From: DASPJL01 sp035628645
GTDB taxonomy: Bacteria > Bacteroidota > Bacteroidia > Cytophagales > Cyclobacteriaceae
DNA length: 64,000 bases
Reading direction: 5' to 3'
NCBI GenBank assembly: GCA_035628645.1
Contig: DASPJL010000129.1
Location: forward strand, 4,492 to 68,491
Below, one piece after another: positions 1 to 9,019 of this stretch. Position 1 is the stretch's first letter. Each line of letters opens with the position of its first letter. A program made the position numbers and the translations under genes. Below the pieces are notes generated by a model. It did no database searches. It was not told where the DNA came from and worked only from the letters and a program-made list of their open reading frames with translations.

Positions 1-38
1 AAAAAGCAAAATAGTTTATAAAATTAACATTTGTCAAT

Positions 39-542
39 TTGGTAAACAAACCTTCGTTAGAAAATTTTGTCGAAAATATCCGGCTGGGGGAAAAAATTGC
101 ATTTTTTCGAAAGCAAAGTGGTATCTCTCAGGATGTATTGGCACAACGAATCGGGAAAACCCGAAGTACGGTTGCTGCTTATGAAAATAATATTGCAGAC
201 ATTACGATCTCCATCCTTCGTGATATTGCCAAGGCGCTAGGCATACATATTTATGATTTCGTCCATGACCTGGATGTACCCGGCGATTCAATTAATCCTA
301 CCGGTACCACCTATGTGCAGGAGCTGGAGAGCCAGATAAAACAGCTCCGGGAAGATGTTGGTGCCATTAAGAAAGAATTAGCGGATAAGAACCAGGAGCT
401 AAACGATAAGAATAAAATAATTGCCCTGTATGAAAAAAGGGAAGGCGACATTGAAAAAAAAGAAGCTCAGATAGAATCCAAGCTTCAGCAAATGGAAAAT
501 CTTTATAACCTGCTTACAAAAAAGCCTTCTTCTCCGACCTGA
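39..542 (+). CDS. XRE-family transcriptional regulator with C-terminal coiled coil
   Basis: A predicted cytoplasmic DNA-binding regulator. Residues about 16-73 form an HTH_3 (Cro/C1-type) domain: the helix-turn-helix spans SGISQDVLAQRIGKTRSTV and is followed by the usual AYEN segment. Residues about 93-160 are a charged heptad-like stretch rich in K, E, L and Q, likely a dimerisation coiled coil. The start is a TTG at 39 because an in-frame stop lies at 12-14 and there is no in-frame ATG before the domain; no clear ribosome binding site is seen. The 3' end overlaps the convergent TPR gene by 29 bp. Its target is unknown; it is not next to phage genes, so a phage repressor role is unsupported. 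Confidence 0.8.
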   Translation: MVNKPSLENFVENIRLGEKIAFFRKQSGISQDVLAQRIGKTRSTVAAYENNIADITISILRDIAKALGIHIYDFVHDLDVPGDSINPTGTTYVQELESQIKQLREDVGAIKKELADKNQELNDKNKIIALYEKREGDIEKKEAQIESKLQQMENLYNLLTKKPSSPT

Positions 543-1881
543 GCGCTTTAATATCTTCCAGACACTTCCCGATCTCAGCAACCCCCTCTTCCACAAATAC
601 AAGTCTCTTCTCCTTCTGCATTAATCTTCTTCTAACCAGATAAATACCTCCTGCACCGATTATAAAAAGAAGAACAAGTATAATTATAAGAAAGCGATTT
701 TGTTCACTTCTGAGCGCCAGGTTTTCCTGCATCAATTCATAATTTTCTTTTTCAGCCAAACGTGCCTCAAGCCCTTCCACTTCATACTTCATTTTTACGG
801 TGGACTCAATATCTACTTTGGCTAAAGCGCTAAGGCTGTCCTTAAGATTATTAGTGATTTTAGAGTAGTAGTAGGCTTTTTCTAAGTTGCCATTCTTTTC
901 AAAGTAACTTCTGATTGAATCGCCCACTTGTGCCAAATCATATAAATCTGAATTTCCATTTCTAGCCAAATTATAAAAATAATTAGCTTGTTCGATGTTT
1001 TTTAATTTAAGATTTACATATACTAATTGTAGGCAGGCATAATCTTTAAGTGGAGTATTGAATTCTAAAGATTTATTTAAAAAATATAACGATTTAGGAT
1101 ATTCACCTTTTGAATAAAAGGCACCACCAATATTTATAAATGATCTTGCTATTTCTAATGTATCATTAAATTGGATGCTCAATATTTGAAATTTTTCAAA
1201 ATAGGTCATTGCTGAATCGTATTTTTTAATCTTCCAAAAAGCTTTACCTAAATTATTATATTCCATTCCTATCTGACTATATTGTCTTTTATCTTTTCTA
1301 ATTTCTATTACTTTCTTTAAATAATTAATCTGCCTTTTATGGTCGTTTAAAAGGCCATAGGAATTACTATAATTGATATAACAATTTAGAAGAACATCCT
1401 CATTAGGTTGCTTTTTTAAATTTATTAAACAAAGTTTATTATATCGTATGGCTTCATTATAATTTTTAAGAAGATTATAGATTATAGCAATATTTTGATA
1501 TGTTTTGGCTAATAATAAATAATTTGAAGTATTATCTAAATATCTAATTGCAGATAAATAATTTTCTAAAGCTTTTATATTGTTATTGTAATAATAATAG
1601 GCATATCCCAAATTTCTATAAGAAGAAATAATACCTTCACTATAATTCTCCCATTTTGCAATATTTAAACATTCACTTGCAGCTTTTATAGCTTGTTCAT
1701 AATTACCATTCTCTTTGTATACCTTGATTAACTCAGTCAATAAATTAATTTTCTTAATGTTATCAGTTGTAACTTTAATTACATTTATTAAGCTATCTTG
1801 TTTATTACAATATCCATGAGTACTTAAAAAGATAGATACAATTAATAATATTCCCCAACATTTAATTGAAAAAAATTTCAT
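514..1881 (-). CDS. TPR-repeat membrane protein, signal-transduction-like but without an effector domain
   Basis: A 455-residue protein with a signal peptide (about 1-25), then tandem tetratricopeptide repeats over about residues 35-340 (repeated patterns such as ALENYLSAIRYLD and AIRYNKLCLINLKK). A coiled coil follows, then one transmembrane helix (about 396-416) and a basic 39-residue cytoplasmic tail. This resembles the periplasmic TPR plus TM plus coiled-coil sensors of Bacteroidota that normally continue into a LuxR-type HTH or a histidine kinase; here the protein stops just after the membrane. The TPR-coding part (about 900-1880) is clearly more AT-rich than the last 350 bp. It converges on and overlaps the XRE gene. 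Confidence 0.85.
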   Translation of the reverse strand: MKFFSIKCWGILLIVSIFLSTHGYCNKQDSLINVIKVTTDNIKKINLLTELIKVYKENGNYEQAIKAASECLNIAKWENYSEGIISSYRNLGYAYYYYNNNIKALENYLSAIRYLDNTSNYLLLAKTYQNIAIIYNLLKNYNEAIRYNKLCLINLKKQPNEDVLLNCYINYSNSYGLLNDHKRQINYLKKVIEIRKDKRQYSQIGMEYNNLGKAFWKIKKYDSAMTYFEKFQILSIQFNDTLEIARSFINIGGAFYSKGEYPKSLYFLNKSLEFNTPLKDYACLQLVYVNLKLKNIEQANYFYNLARNGNSDLYDLAQVGDSIRSYFEKNGNLEKAYYYSKITNNLKDSLSALAKVDIESTVKMKYEVEGLEARLAEKENYELMQENLALRSEQNRFLIIILVLLFIIGAGGIYLVRRRLMQKEKRLVFVEEGVAEIGKCLEDIKALRSEKKAFL

Positions 1882-1985
1882 ATCTGATTACAGTTAAGAA
1901 TCAAATATAATTAAATTATATAAATATTAAATACAAATTATAGGAGAACAAGTATTATACTTGTTTCCTATAATCAATTCACATA

Positions 1986-2183
1986 TTAATCATTTACAGG
2001 CTGTTTTGGTGATGATGGCTCACCTGGATCTGTATTAAGCGTCCCACTCTTTTTTATAACATCTGGTGCTACGGCTTCCTCCTGACTACATGCAAAATTC
2101 AAACTGAAGAAGGAAACAAATAATAAGATCCTCAGACCTTTAGATAATGAATTTTTTAATTGATTTTTCATATGTTTTTTCAT
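1986..2183 (-). CDS. Small predicted lipoprotein
   Basis: A 65-residue ORF with a basic N-terminus, a hydrophobic core (LRILLFVSFFSLNFAC) and a lipobox-like LNFAC, so the mature part would be an about 34-residue acylated peptide ending in a Pro-rich tail (GEPSSPKQPVND). A second possible start (MKNQL) lies 12 bp downstream. It is 105 bp upstream of, and on the same strand as, the TPR membrane protein, so the two may be co-transcribed. I do not recognise a family; the function is unknown. Confidence 0.55.
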   Translation of the reverse strand: MKKHMKNQLKNSLSKGLRILLFVSFFSLNFACSQEEAVAPDVIKKSGTLNTDPGEPSSPKQPVND

Positions 2184-2700
2184 TTTTATGGTTTAAATAA
2201 AATTAACAATTCTTGGAATAAAACAATATTTAATTAAATAAATACCTTTTTTACGAGGTAATTTATCATACTGTTATTTGAAATAGCCTATTTTATAAAG
2301 TGGTTAATAGTTTTAAAAAGGAAGAATTTTATGATTCCCCACTTTATCATTAGTTTCTGATAAGTCAGGATGGGTGGTTATTAGAGGTTGTATTTGTGGT
2401 TTATAATTCATGTAATCCGCAACAAAAGAAAACTAATGTACTTTCTTCATAATTATTACTTTACCCCGATATATGGAACGTGTTAATTATGTGAAGGTTA
2501 AGCGAAGGGCCGGTTTAATAACGTTCAGCAGATGTGATATGGGAAGGCTCATTGGTGATTCACGAATTGATTGTCCCCTACCCTCTCGTTTGCTGAGTAA
2601 TTTTTGAGGGTCTAAAAGATGAGTTTATTGTGATAAAAAAGGCGAAGAAGAAATTGTCTTTTCTCATTCGCCTTTTTCTTTGAGGAGAGAGTAATCGTTT
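2184..2700. other. Gene-poor interval with one marginal small ORF
   Basis: The left half is strongly AT-rich. A 44-codon ORF on the plus strand (2473-2607, starting MERVNYVKVKRRAGLI) sits in a patch of higher GC than its surroundings. I do not recognise the product and it may be a relic of a longer sequence rather than a gene. The right end holds the terminator described separately. No RNA gene was recognised. Confidence 0.4.
2635..2680 (-). terminator. Rho-independent terminator after the gyrA-TPR unit
   Basis: AAAAAGGCGAA (2636-2646) pairs with TTCGCCTTTTT (2667-2677), giving an 11-bp stem with A/T tracts on both sides. On the minus strand it lies just after the stop of the TPR gene at 2701. 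It could work in both directions. Confidence 0.75.
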
Positions 2701-3843
2701 TTATTCTCCCTGGTGTGCTTCTAAAACTTTCTTCATTCTATCCGCGTCAGCAGTTCTGTTCAACCTTGAATAAATGGTTTGTAAGGTTTCCACTACCGCC
2801 ATATCTTCCGGATTTATGCTGTAGGCTTTTTCAAAGTAAGGAAGCGATGTTTTTAACAAAGCAACGCCTTCAGCTTCTCTTTTCTTTCCAGTTTTTTGAT
2901 AGGTGCTTAAGTCCATGGCATTAACTTCTTTCAGGATATCAGCCGCCTTATTGTAATGTACCACACCCAAATTAAAATGTGCTTCAAAATACTCAGGATT
3001 TAATTCGATGGCCTTTTCATAATTTTGAATTGCTTTCTCAGTCTCCTTAGTTTGATCGTACATAAACCCAAGGTTATAATAATAATTGGCGTTATTTGGC
3101 TCTCTTTCAATGGCTTCTTCCAGGCTCTTCCTGGCTTCATCCAGTCTGTTTGTTGAAATAAGAATATTCAGCTCTTCCTGGGCATAAGATTTTTCCTGAG
3201 GGAATAATTTCCTTGCTTCTCTTATGATCTTCAAAGCTTCATCTTCGTTCTTATCAACATTTCTGGCAATGTATATTAAATTGCTATAGATGTCTTGTTT
3301 TTGATATCCGAGATCTATCAGTTTATGGTAGGCTTCTTTTGCAGTATTGTAATCTTCCGCCTGCTGCGCTGCTACTCCCAGGTAAAGCAAAGCCGTAGTA
3401 TCTGATGGTATCATTTCTGACGCAGCTTTAAAATATTTTGCCGCTTCTTTGAAATCAGAATCTTTGTAAGCGATTGCCCCTACATTCAAAGAATTACTAT
3501 AAAAGGCCTGGATTGTAGAGTCGATTTTAACCTTTTTGTCCTTTTTATTTTCTAACTCATTGGCCTTATTAAAAGATGCAATAGCCACTGCTCCTGGATT
3601 TTCTGCCAGGGTTTTGTATTGGCCTGAATCTAAAAATATTGCCTGGTATATTCTACCTCTCATAAGGTGGGTTTTACTTTTATCCCTGGTCTTTTCATGT
3701 TCAGCAGCCAAGTCTATATGTTCTTTAGCCTTATCCAGAATATTTTTTTTGAAATTCATTTCTGCTTTCATTATTTCTGAATTTTGAGCAAAAGCTCCAG
3801 ACCCTATCATGGAAAGGATCACGACGAAGAGAATTTTTTTCAT
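2701..3843 (-). CDS. Secreted or periplasmic TPR-repeat protein downstream of gyrA
   Basis: A 380-residue protein with a signal peptide (MKKILFVVILSMIGSGAFAQ, cleavage after AFA or AQ) and at least six TPR units. The clearest are at about residues 130-200 (EAAKYFKAASEMIPSDTTAL, then NTAKEAYHKLIDLG) and about 240-300 (NYYYNLGFMYDQTKETEKAI, then YFEAHFNLGVVHYNKA). It presumably acts as a protein-interaction scaffold in the periplasm. It starts 22 bp after the gyrA stop on the same strand and is followed by a strong terminator, so it is the last gene of a gyrA operon. No catalytic motif is seen. Confidence 0.88.
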   Translation of the reverse strand: MKKILFVVILSMIGSGAFAQNSEIMKAEMNFKKNILDKAKEHIDLAAEHEKTRDKSKTHLMRGRIYQAIFLDSGQYKTLAENPGAVAIASFNKANELENKKDKKVKIDSTIQAFYSNSLNVGAIAYKDSDFKEAAKYFKAASEMIPSDTTALLYLGVAAQQAEDYNTAKEAYHKLIDLGYQKQDIYSNLIYIARNVDKNEDEALKIIREARKLFPQEKSYAQEELNILISTNRLDEARKSLEEAIEREPNNANYYYNLGFMYDQTKETEKAIQNYEKAIELNPEYFEAHFNLGVVHYNKAADILKEVNAMDLSTYQKTGKKREAEGVALLKTSLPYFEKAYSINPEDMAVVETLQTIYSRLNRTADADRMKKVLEAHQGE

Positions 3844-3865
3844 GCTGTATTAGGTTTTTTAGTTT

Positions 3866-6436
3866 TTATTTTTGGTCCAAATTGTTTTCTGAGTCACGAT
3901 TTTCTCCTTCTGGTTTTTCTTTATTTTCTCCTTCAATAGCAGTAGTTCCGTCTTCCTCCTTTTCTTCATCTGCCTCTATCAGTTCAATTTTTGCTACGGA
4001 AGATATCTCATCGGTTTCATTCAGCTTGATGAGTCTTACTCCCTGGGTGGCTCGTCCCATCACTCTAAGATGTTCTACTTCGATTCTTATAGTGATTCCT
4101 GACTTGTTAATAATCATTAAATCATCCGAATCTTTCACTTCAAGAATGGCTACCAGATGACCTGTCTTTTCTGTAACACTGATGGTTTTAACTCCCTTAC
4201 CGCCTCTGTTTGTCACCCTGTATTCTTCGATAGAAGATCTTTTTCCATAGCCTTTTTCTGATACGACAAGTAATTGGGATTCTAAGTTATTGATACAAAC
4301 CATTCCTACAACTTCATCTGTTGCACTTGCCAGGGATACTCCCCTCACTCCGGCAGCAGTCCTTCCCATCGGTCTCACATGCTGTTCATTAAAACGGATA
4401 GCTCTACCTGATTTCAACGCCATTACAATTTCATTATTTCCATTGGTAAGGCTCACGTTCAGAAGTCTGTCTCCTTCATTTATCGTAATCGCATTAATTC
4501 CATTTTGCCTTGGACGAGAATAAGCTTCCAGGGAAGTCTTTTTAATGGTACCTTTAACGGTACACATTATCAGATAGTTATTGTTTATATAGTCTTCGTC
4601 CTGTAAGTTTTTAACGTTTATAACAGCCCGAACCTTGTCTTCCTTTTCAATATTGATAAGGTTTTGGATTGCTCTTCCTTTTGATACTTTATTACCCTCA
4701 GGGATCTGGTATACTTTTTTCCAGAATACTTTGCCGGATTCAGTAAAGATCAGAAGGTAATTGTGCATGGATGCTATAAAAAGATGCTCGGTAAAATCAT
4801 CTTCTTTGGTGGAGACGCCTTTTGAACCAACTCCTCCCCTTCCCTGAGTCTTATATTCTATTAAAGGAGTTCTTTTAATATAACCCTGATGCGAAATGGT
4901 AATAACCATTGCTTCATCGGCAATCATATCTTCTATCGAAAAGTCATCTTCTGATTGAATGATTTCAGTTCTTCTTTCATCCCCATACCTTTCCTTCATT
5001 TCCAGAAGTTCTTCTTTTATGATGCCCATTCTTAACTCTAAGCTTCCCAGAATTTCTTTTAATCGGGTTATTAGTTTTTGAATTTCTTCAAATTCATTAA
5101 CTATTTTCTCCCTTTCCATTCCAGTCAATCTTTGCAAACGCATTTCAAGGATAGCTTTGGCTTGTATTTCGCTAAGATTGAAGGAGGTCATTAACCCAGT
5201 TTTTGCAGTTTCCGGATCTCTCGAATTTCTGATCAATGCTATTACTTCATCCAGATGATCCAAGGCTATTAAATACCCTTCTAAAATATGTGCGCGTTTT
5301 TCAGCTTCTCTTAATTCATATTCTGTCCTTCGGGTAATTACCTCATGCCTATGTTCTACAAAACACTGAATCTGATCTTTTAGATTTAAAGTAACGGGTC
5401 TGCCTTTCACAAGAGCTACTGCATTTACTCCAAAAGAGGATTGAAGTTGTGTATACTTGTAAAGATTATTTAATACAATATTTGGAATGGCATCCTTTTT
5501 AAGATCATAAACTACCCTAAATCCATCTCTGTCTGATTCATCCCTTAGTTCGGAAATCCCTTCAATCTTTTTCTCATTAATCAATTCAGCGGTCCTTTCA
5601 ATCATAGATGCCTTATTTACCATATAAGGTATTTCGGTGACTACAATCTGATCTTTTCCGCTTTTTGTAGTTTGAAACTCTGCCTTTCCTCTGATCACAA
5701 TCCTTCCTCTTCCTGTTTCAAATGCAGACTTTACACCCTGATACCCGTATATTGATCCTCCTGTAGGAAAATCAGGCGCAGTTACATGCTGCATTAATTC
5801 AGTTATCGTGATATCGTGATTATCAATATAGGCGATAATTCCGTTAATAATTTCAGTGATATTGTGAGGCGGCATATTGGTAGCCATTCCCACAGCAATT
5901 CCTGAAGTTCCGTTAATTAAAAGGTTGGGAATTTTAGCAGGTAAAACGGTAGGCTCACTTTGAGAATCGTCAAAGTTTGGTTGAAAATCAACCGTGTCTT
6001 TATTTAAATCAGCAAGTAGTTCTTCAGCTATCCTCTTTAACCGGGCCTCCGTATAACGCATAGCTGCTGGTGGATCACCATCTACAGAACCAAAATTTCC
6101 CTGTCCGTCCACCAAAGGATATCGAAGTGACCAATCCTGCGCCATTCTCACCATCGTGTCATATACAGATGCATCTCCATGAGGGTGATATTTACCAAGG
6201 ACCTCTCCTACTATTCTGGCTGATTTTTTATAAGGTTTATTATAATTAACGCCCAACTCCGACATCCCGTAAAGAACCCTTCGGTGTACAGGTTTTAATC
6301 CATCTCTCACATCCGGAAGCGCTCGTGATATAATTACCGACATCGAATAATCGATGTATGCGCCCCGCATTTCGTCTTCAATATTTATCGGAATTACATG
6401 TCCTCCTGATGGTATTATGTTTTCGCCTTCTGCCAT
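3866..6436 (-). CDS. gyrA: DNA gyrase subunit A
   Basis: The 856-residue A subunit of type IIA topoisomerase, which with GyrB introduces negative supercoils using ATP. The winged-helix breakage domain is clear, with KPVHRRVLYGM, KYHPHGD and the AAMRYTE motif carrying catalytic Tyr128. The tower and coiled-coil part includes ILEMRLQRLTGMEREKI, and the C-terminal pinwheel repeats start near residue 520. A GyrA-box-like GRGGVGSKG, rather than canonical QRRGGKG, supports GyrA over ParC, as does the full-length C-terminal domain. The tail is very acidic and Glu-rich. In the quinolone region, the position equivalent to E. coli Ser83 is Ala89 and Asp87 is conserved as Asp93. A TPR gene follows 22 bp downstream. 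Confidence 0.97.
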   Translation of the reverse strand: MAEGENIIPSGGHVIPINIEDEMRGAYIDYSMSVIISRALPDVRDGLKPVHRRVLYGMSELGVNYNKPYKKSARIVGEVLGKYHPHGDASVYDTMVRMAQDWSLRYPLVDGQGNFGSVDGDPPAAMRYTEARLKRIAEELLADLNKDTVDFQPNFDDSQSEPTVLPAKIPNLLINGTSGIAVGMATNMPPHNITEIINGIIAYIDNHDITITELMQHVTAPDFPTGGSIYGYQGVKSAFETGRGRIVIRGKAEFQTTKSGKDQIVVTEIPYMVNKASMIERTAELINEKKIEGISELRDESDRDGFRVVYDLKKDAIPNIVLNNLYKYTQLQSSFGVNAVALVKGRPVTLNLKDQIQCFVEHRHEVITRRTEYELREAEKRAHILEGYLIALDHLDEVIALIRNSRDPETAKTGLMTSFNLSEIQAKAILEMRLQRLTGMEREKIVNEFEEIQKLITRLKEILGSLELRMGIIKEELLEMKERYGDERRTEIIQSEDDFSIEDMIADEAMVITISHQGYIKRTPLIEYKTQGRGGVGSKGVSTKEDDFTEHLFIASMHNYLLIFTESGKVFWKKVYQIPEGNKVSKGRAIQNLINIEKEDKVRAVINVKNLQDEDYINNNYLIMCTVKGTIKKTSLEAYSRPRQNGINAITINEGDRLLNVSLTNGNNEIVMALKSGRAIRFNEQHVRPMGRTAAGVRGVSLASATDEVVGMVCINNLESQLLVVSEKGYGKRSSIEEYRVTNRGGKGVKTISVTEKTGHLVAILEVKDSDDLMIINKSGITIRIEVEHLRVMGRATQGVRLIKLNETDEISSVAKIELIEADEEKEEDGTTAIEGENKEKPEGENRDSENNLDQK

Positions 6437-6595
6437 ATTAAATTATTATAAAAACTGTGCAAGATACACAAAAATCTATTGTCATGGGCATCAATTTAAT
6501 GATCTGAACCCTTCTGATTTAAGAAAATTTTAATGTTTTTGATAGTAACAAATCCTGAATAGGTGTAGTTGATTTTTACACCCGCTACTTCGTCC

Positions 6596-7681
6596 TTAAT
6601 AAGGATCCATTCTCCTTTTGTTTTTACCTCTTTCTCTTATGAATTTCCGGTCTTCTTCCCCATAGTTAGGATTTTGCAATCGTTGAAAAGGGTTTCCCCT
6701 AAATACCCGCCCTCCATGGTAATGATGAACCCTCACTCCACAAGCCCTGATAGGACATTTACGAACCAAAGGAATGCTGTAACTGATACCCCAGGTTACA
6801 TAAAATGTAATCATCTTGTGGTTATTCACCGGAAAATCAAAATCCCTAAGCTCGAAAGGTTGAGTTTTGTATTCGAGTGAAGGCTTTAGAAACATTCTGA
6901 AATATTCGGAATATTTTCTTTCCATGGTTATCCCTAAATTGACGAATGGTCTCATGGAATTATTTGCAGTATTAACAGAAGGACTTCCTTTGTATACCCC
7001 AGCTTCCAAATCGAGAAGGTAACCATACAAACGATTCTCAAAATAAGTATAGCCAAGATGACCGTAAAACTTTTTAAAGCTCCCTGTTCCTTTCAAATTG
7101 TAGACATCTAAAGAATTTTCAAAAGCATTGGGCTTTAGCTTTTTCATAAAATAGAAATCATAAGATGTTCCTCCTCCCAATCTTACTTTCCCAAAATCGA
7201 ATAACATCTGAAAATGAAAGGGAATATTTGAACCCAGTCCTTTATATTTTACAGTAGATGTATCAATTTGATTATCATCCTGATTAAAATAGCCATAATT
7301 ATACCTCCCGCTTTGCCAGGAGGTTAACCCATAACCAGAAGAAAAATTAAATTGAAATCTTTCCAGCAATAATGCTACCTTACTTGGACCTTTTTTAATT
7401 TTAAAGGCTGATTCACCCTGTTTTATTGACGGTGATTGGATTGTATCCTGGTTTTCACCATCAATGTTTTCTTCGTCATATTCCTCTTCGTCGTCATAGC
7501 CATAGTCGTCTTCTTCTATGTCTTCTTCCAAAGGCTCTTCTTCTGAAACCTCCTCCGATTCCTCAATTAGCTGTTCCTGCTTTTCCTTTTTCCTTTCCTT
7601 TTTAGATCGCTTTTTTTGAGCAAGGGAAATTGAAGAAGTTAAAATGATAAGAATCAAAGTAAGTTTTAAAACTTTTAACAT
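6596..7681 (-). CDS. Predicted outer-membrane beta-barrel protein with acidic linker
   Basis: A 361-residue protein with a signal peptide (ends ISLAQ). A highly charged segment follows: first basic (KKRSKKERKKEK), then a long Asp/Glu run (about residues 38-80). The C-terminal about 260 residues have alternating aromatic and polar patterns suggestive of an outer-membrane barrel (GYGLTSWQSGRYNYGYF, YGHLGYTYFENRLYGYLLD, FYVTWGISYSIPL). The extreme C-terminus is basic. It is transcribed in the same direction as gyrA and ends 160 bp upstream of it. I do not recognise a named family, and barrel topology is inferred from pattern only. Confidence 0.7.
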   Translation of the reverse strand: MLKVLKLTLILIILTSSISLAQKKRSKKERKKEKQEQLIEESEEVSEEEPLEEDIEEDDYGYDDEEEYDEENIDGENQDTIQSPSIKQGESAFKIKKGPSKVALLLERFQFNFSSGYGLTSWQSGRYNYGYFNQDDNQIDTSTVKYKGLGSNIPFHFQMLFDFGKVRLGGGTSYDFYFMKKLKPNAFENSLDVYNLKGTGSFKKFYGHLGYTYFENRLYGYLLDLEAGVYKGSPSVNTANNSMRPFVNLGITMERKYSEYFRMFLKPSLEYKTQPFELRDFDFPVNNHKMITFYVTWGISYSIPLVRKCPIRACGVRVHHYHGGRVFRGNPFQRLQNPNYGEEDRKFIRERGKNKRRMDPY

Positions 7682-7923
7682 CTATAATTTTAGTGACATG
7701 GCCTTTTATTCCACGAAAGCGCAATAAACGAATTTATTTAGTCTTCTTAAATAAATTTTTAAACGAAAAAGCATGTGCTGATTATATCCGCTGATAATTA
7801 TTAAGAATATCAAATTAAAAAGAGACCAAAAAATGAATTACATAAATTCGCTTTTTAATTATCAGCATTAACAAAAAAAAAGTAGCGCCGTACCTTATTA
7901 ATGTAATCAATTAAAATAAGGCT

Positions 7924-8589
7924 ATGGAAAAATTAAAATTATTTTTATTTGCACTTGCCACGACTGCATTATTGTATTCTTGTGAAACGAAAAGACAAGA
8001 AGGAGGCAGTGAAGGATCGGGTCAAGGGCAAGGTTTTGAAGAAGAAACCACCAATGATGTCAATGACTTAGCCGAAGATCCGGTGGACAATGCCGAAGAG
8101 GCTAACGAGAACAAATTTGAATCAAACTCAGCTGCCAGTGATGCAGAATTTATGGTAGAAGCAGCAGAAGGCGGAATGTTTGAAGTGGAGGCCGCGAGAC
8201 TGGCCCAAAGCAAAGCAAGCTCTCAAAAAGTAAAGGATTTCGCTATGCACATGGAAAAAGAACATTCTAAAGCCAATGATGAATTGAAGGCTTTGGCTGC
8301 TCAAAAAAATGTGACGCTACCGAAAACATTAAGCAATGACAAAATGGAAAAAATTCAGGAATTGACCAATTTGTCCGGAACAGAGTTCGATAAAGAATAT
8401 ATGGACATTATGGTAGAAGACCATAAAAAAGATGTAAATACCTTTGAAAGCGAAGCAAAAGGCGAAACTCAGGGAGAAGTAGAAGCCTGGGCAGCTAAAA
8501 CTTTGCCAGTCCTTCAAAATCATCTTGAAATGGCAAAACAAACTAAGGATGAAGTAGATAATCTCGGGGGAAACAACAACAATCTGTAA
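7924..8589 (+). CDS. DUF4142-family lipoprotein
   Basis: A 221-residue protein with a lipoprotein signal (lipobox LLYSC, Cys about 20), then a low-complexity acidic Gly/Glu/Asn linker (about 25-70) and a DUF4142 domain, a four-helix ferritin-like bundle (about 75-215). Domain marks include DAEFMVEAAEGGMFEVEAA near its start and the His-containing helices MHMEKEHSKANDEL, VEDHKKDV and LPVLQNHLEMAK. Family members are envelope proteins of unknown role that are often stress-induced. It is a monocistronic unit closed by a terminator at about 8605-8641. Confidence 0.88.
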   Translation: MEKLKLFLFALATTALLYSCETKRQEGGSEGSGQGQGFEEETTNDVNDLAEDPVDNAEEANENKFESNSAASDAEFMVEAAEGGMFEVEAARLAQSKASSQKVKDFAMHMEKEHSKANDELKALAAQKNVTLPKTLSNDKMEKIQELTNLSGTEFDKEYMDIMVEDHKKDVNTFESEAKGETQGEVEAWAAKTLPVLQNHLEMAKQTKDEVDNLGGNNNNL

Positions 8590-8604
8590 TTTAATATTAA
8601 ATAC

Positions 8605-8641
8605 AAAAAAAAGAGCGATATGAACTTATTGCTCTTTTTTT
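8605..8641 (+). terminator. Rho-independent terminator after the DUF4142 gene
   Basis: AAAAAAAGAGC (8606-8616) pairs with GCTCTTTTTTT (8631-8641) around a short loop, 16 bp after the stop codon. The U-tract is on the plus-strand transcript. Confidence 0.8.
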
Positions 8642-8680
8642 ATGTGTTTAAAATAAAAAATAAAGAATCTTTGTTTTCGA

Positions 8681-8711
8681 TTTGCAAATAAAGATTAAAA
8701 CTCTATTTTTG
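8681..8711 (+). promoter_or_regulatory. Bacteroidota-type promoter of tRNA-Asp
   Basis: TTTG at 8681-8684 (the -33 element) and TATTTTTG at 8704-8711 (matching TAnnTTTG, the -7 element) are separated by 19 bp. The -7 box ends 12 bp before the tRNA. The elements and spacing match the known primary sigma factor consensus of Bacteroidota. Confidence 0.65.
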
Positions 8712-8723
8712 CATCACAATTTT

Positions 8724-8797
8724 GGAGTGGTAGTTCAGCTGGTTAGAATGCCTGCCTGTCACGCAGGAGGTCGCGGGTTCGAGTCCCGTCCATTCCG
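8724..8797 (+). tRNA. tRNA-Asp (GTC)
   Basis: A full cloverleaf. The acceptor stem GGAGTGG pairs with CCATTCC (one G-U). The D-arm region reads AGTTCAGCTGGTTAGAAT. The anticodon arm CCTGC-CTGTCAC-GCAGG has anticodon GTC at 8758-8760. The T-arm is GCGGGTTCGAGTCCCGT, with discriminator G; CA follows in the genome. A TAnnTTTG promoter lies upstream and a terminator follows. Confidence 0.97.
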
Positions 8798-8814
8798 CAG
8801 ATTGAAACCTAAGA

Positions 8815-8844
8815 GCCTTGATAGATCACTATCGGGGCTTTTTT
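8815..8844 (+). terminator. Rho-independent terminator after tRNA-Asp
   Basis: GCCTTGATAG (8815-8824) pairs with CTATCGGGGC (8829-8838) with two G-U pairs and a four-base loop, followed by six T residues, 17 bp after the tRNA. Confidence 0.85.
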
Positions 8845-8972
8845 GATTTTAGTCGGTAGCAACTTTTAGGGATCTGGGATCTGTCGGAAAAGTTGAGGGG
8901 AATGCATTTTTCAACTTAATATTGAACAGATGTCTTTTAGAAGTACCCACCTTAGAATAATACCAATTATGC

Positions 8973-9019
8973 CTACACCGAAGGAAGAGCGAACCTACAG
9001 CGAACCTACAGCGAACCTA
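8973..9019. repeat. Tandem 11-bp repeat, about four units
   Basis: Successive 11-mers are ctacaccgaag, gaagagcgaac, ctacagcgaac and ctacagcgaac, then a partial ctag. The third and fourth are identical. This lies in a gene-free stretch (8845-9146) that otherwise shows nothing recognisable. Related 11-mer arrays occur at 34833-34876 and 62711-62743. Confidence 0.7.

Noticed and set aside
8973..9019. Whether the 11-mer arrays could be a CRISPR
   Set aside because: Units are contiguous 11-mers without spacers and no cas gene is in the window.
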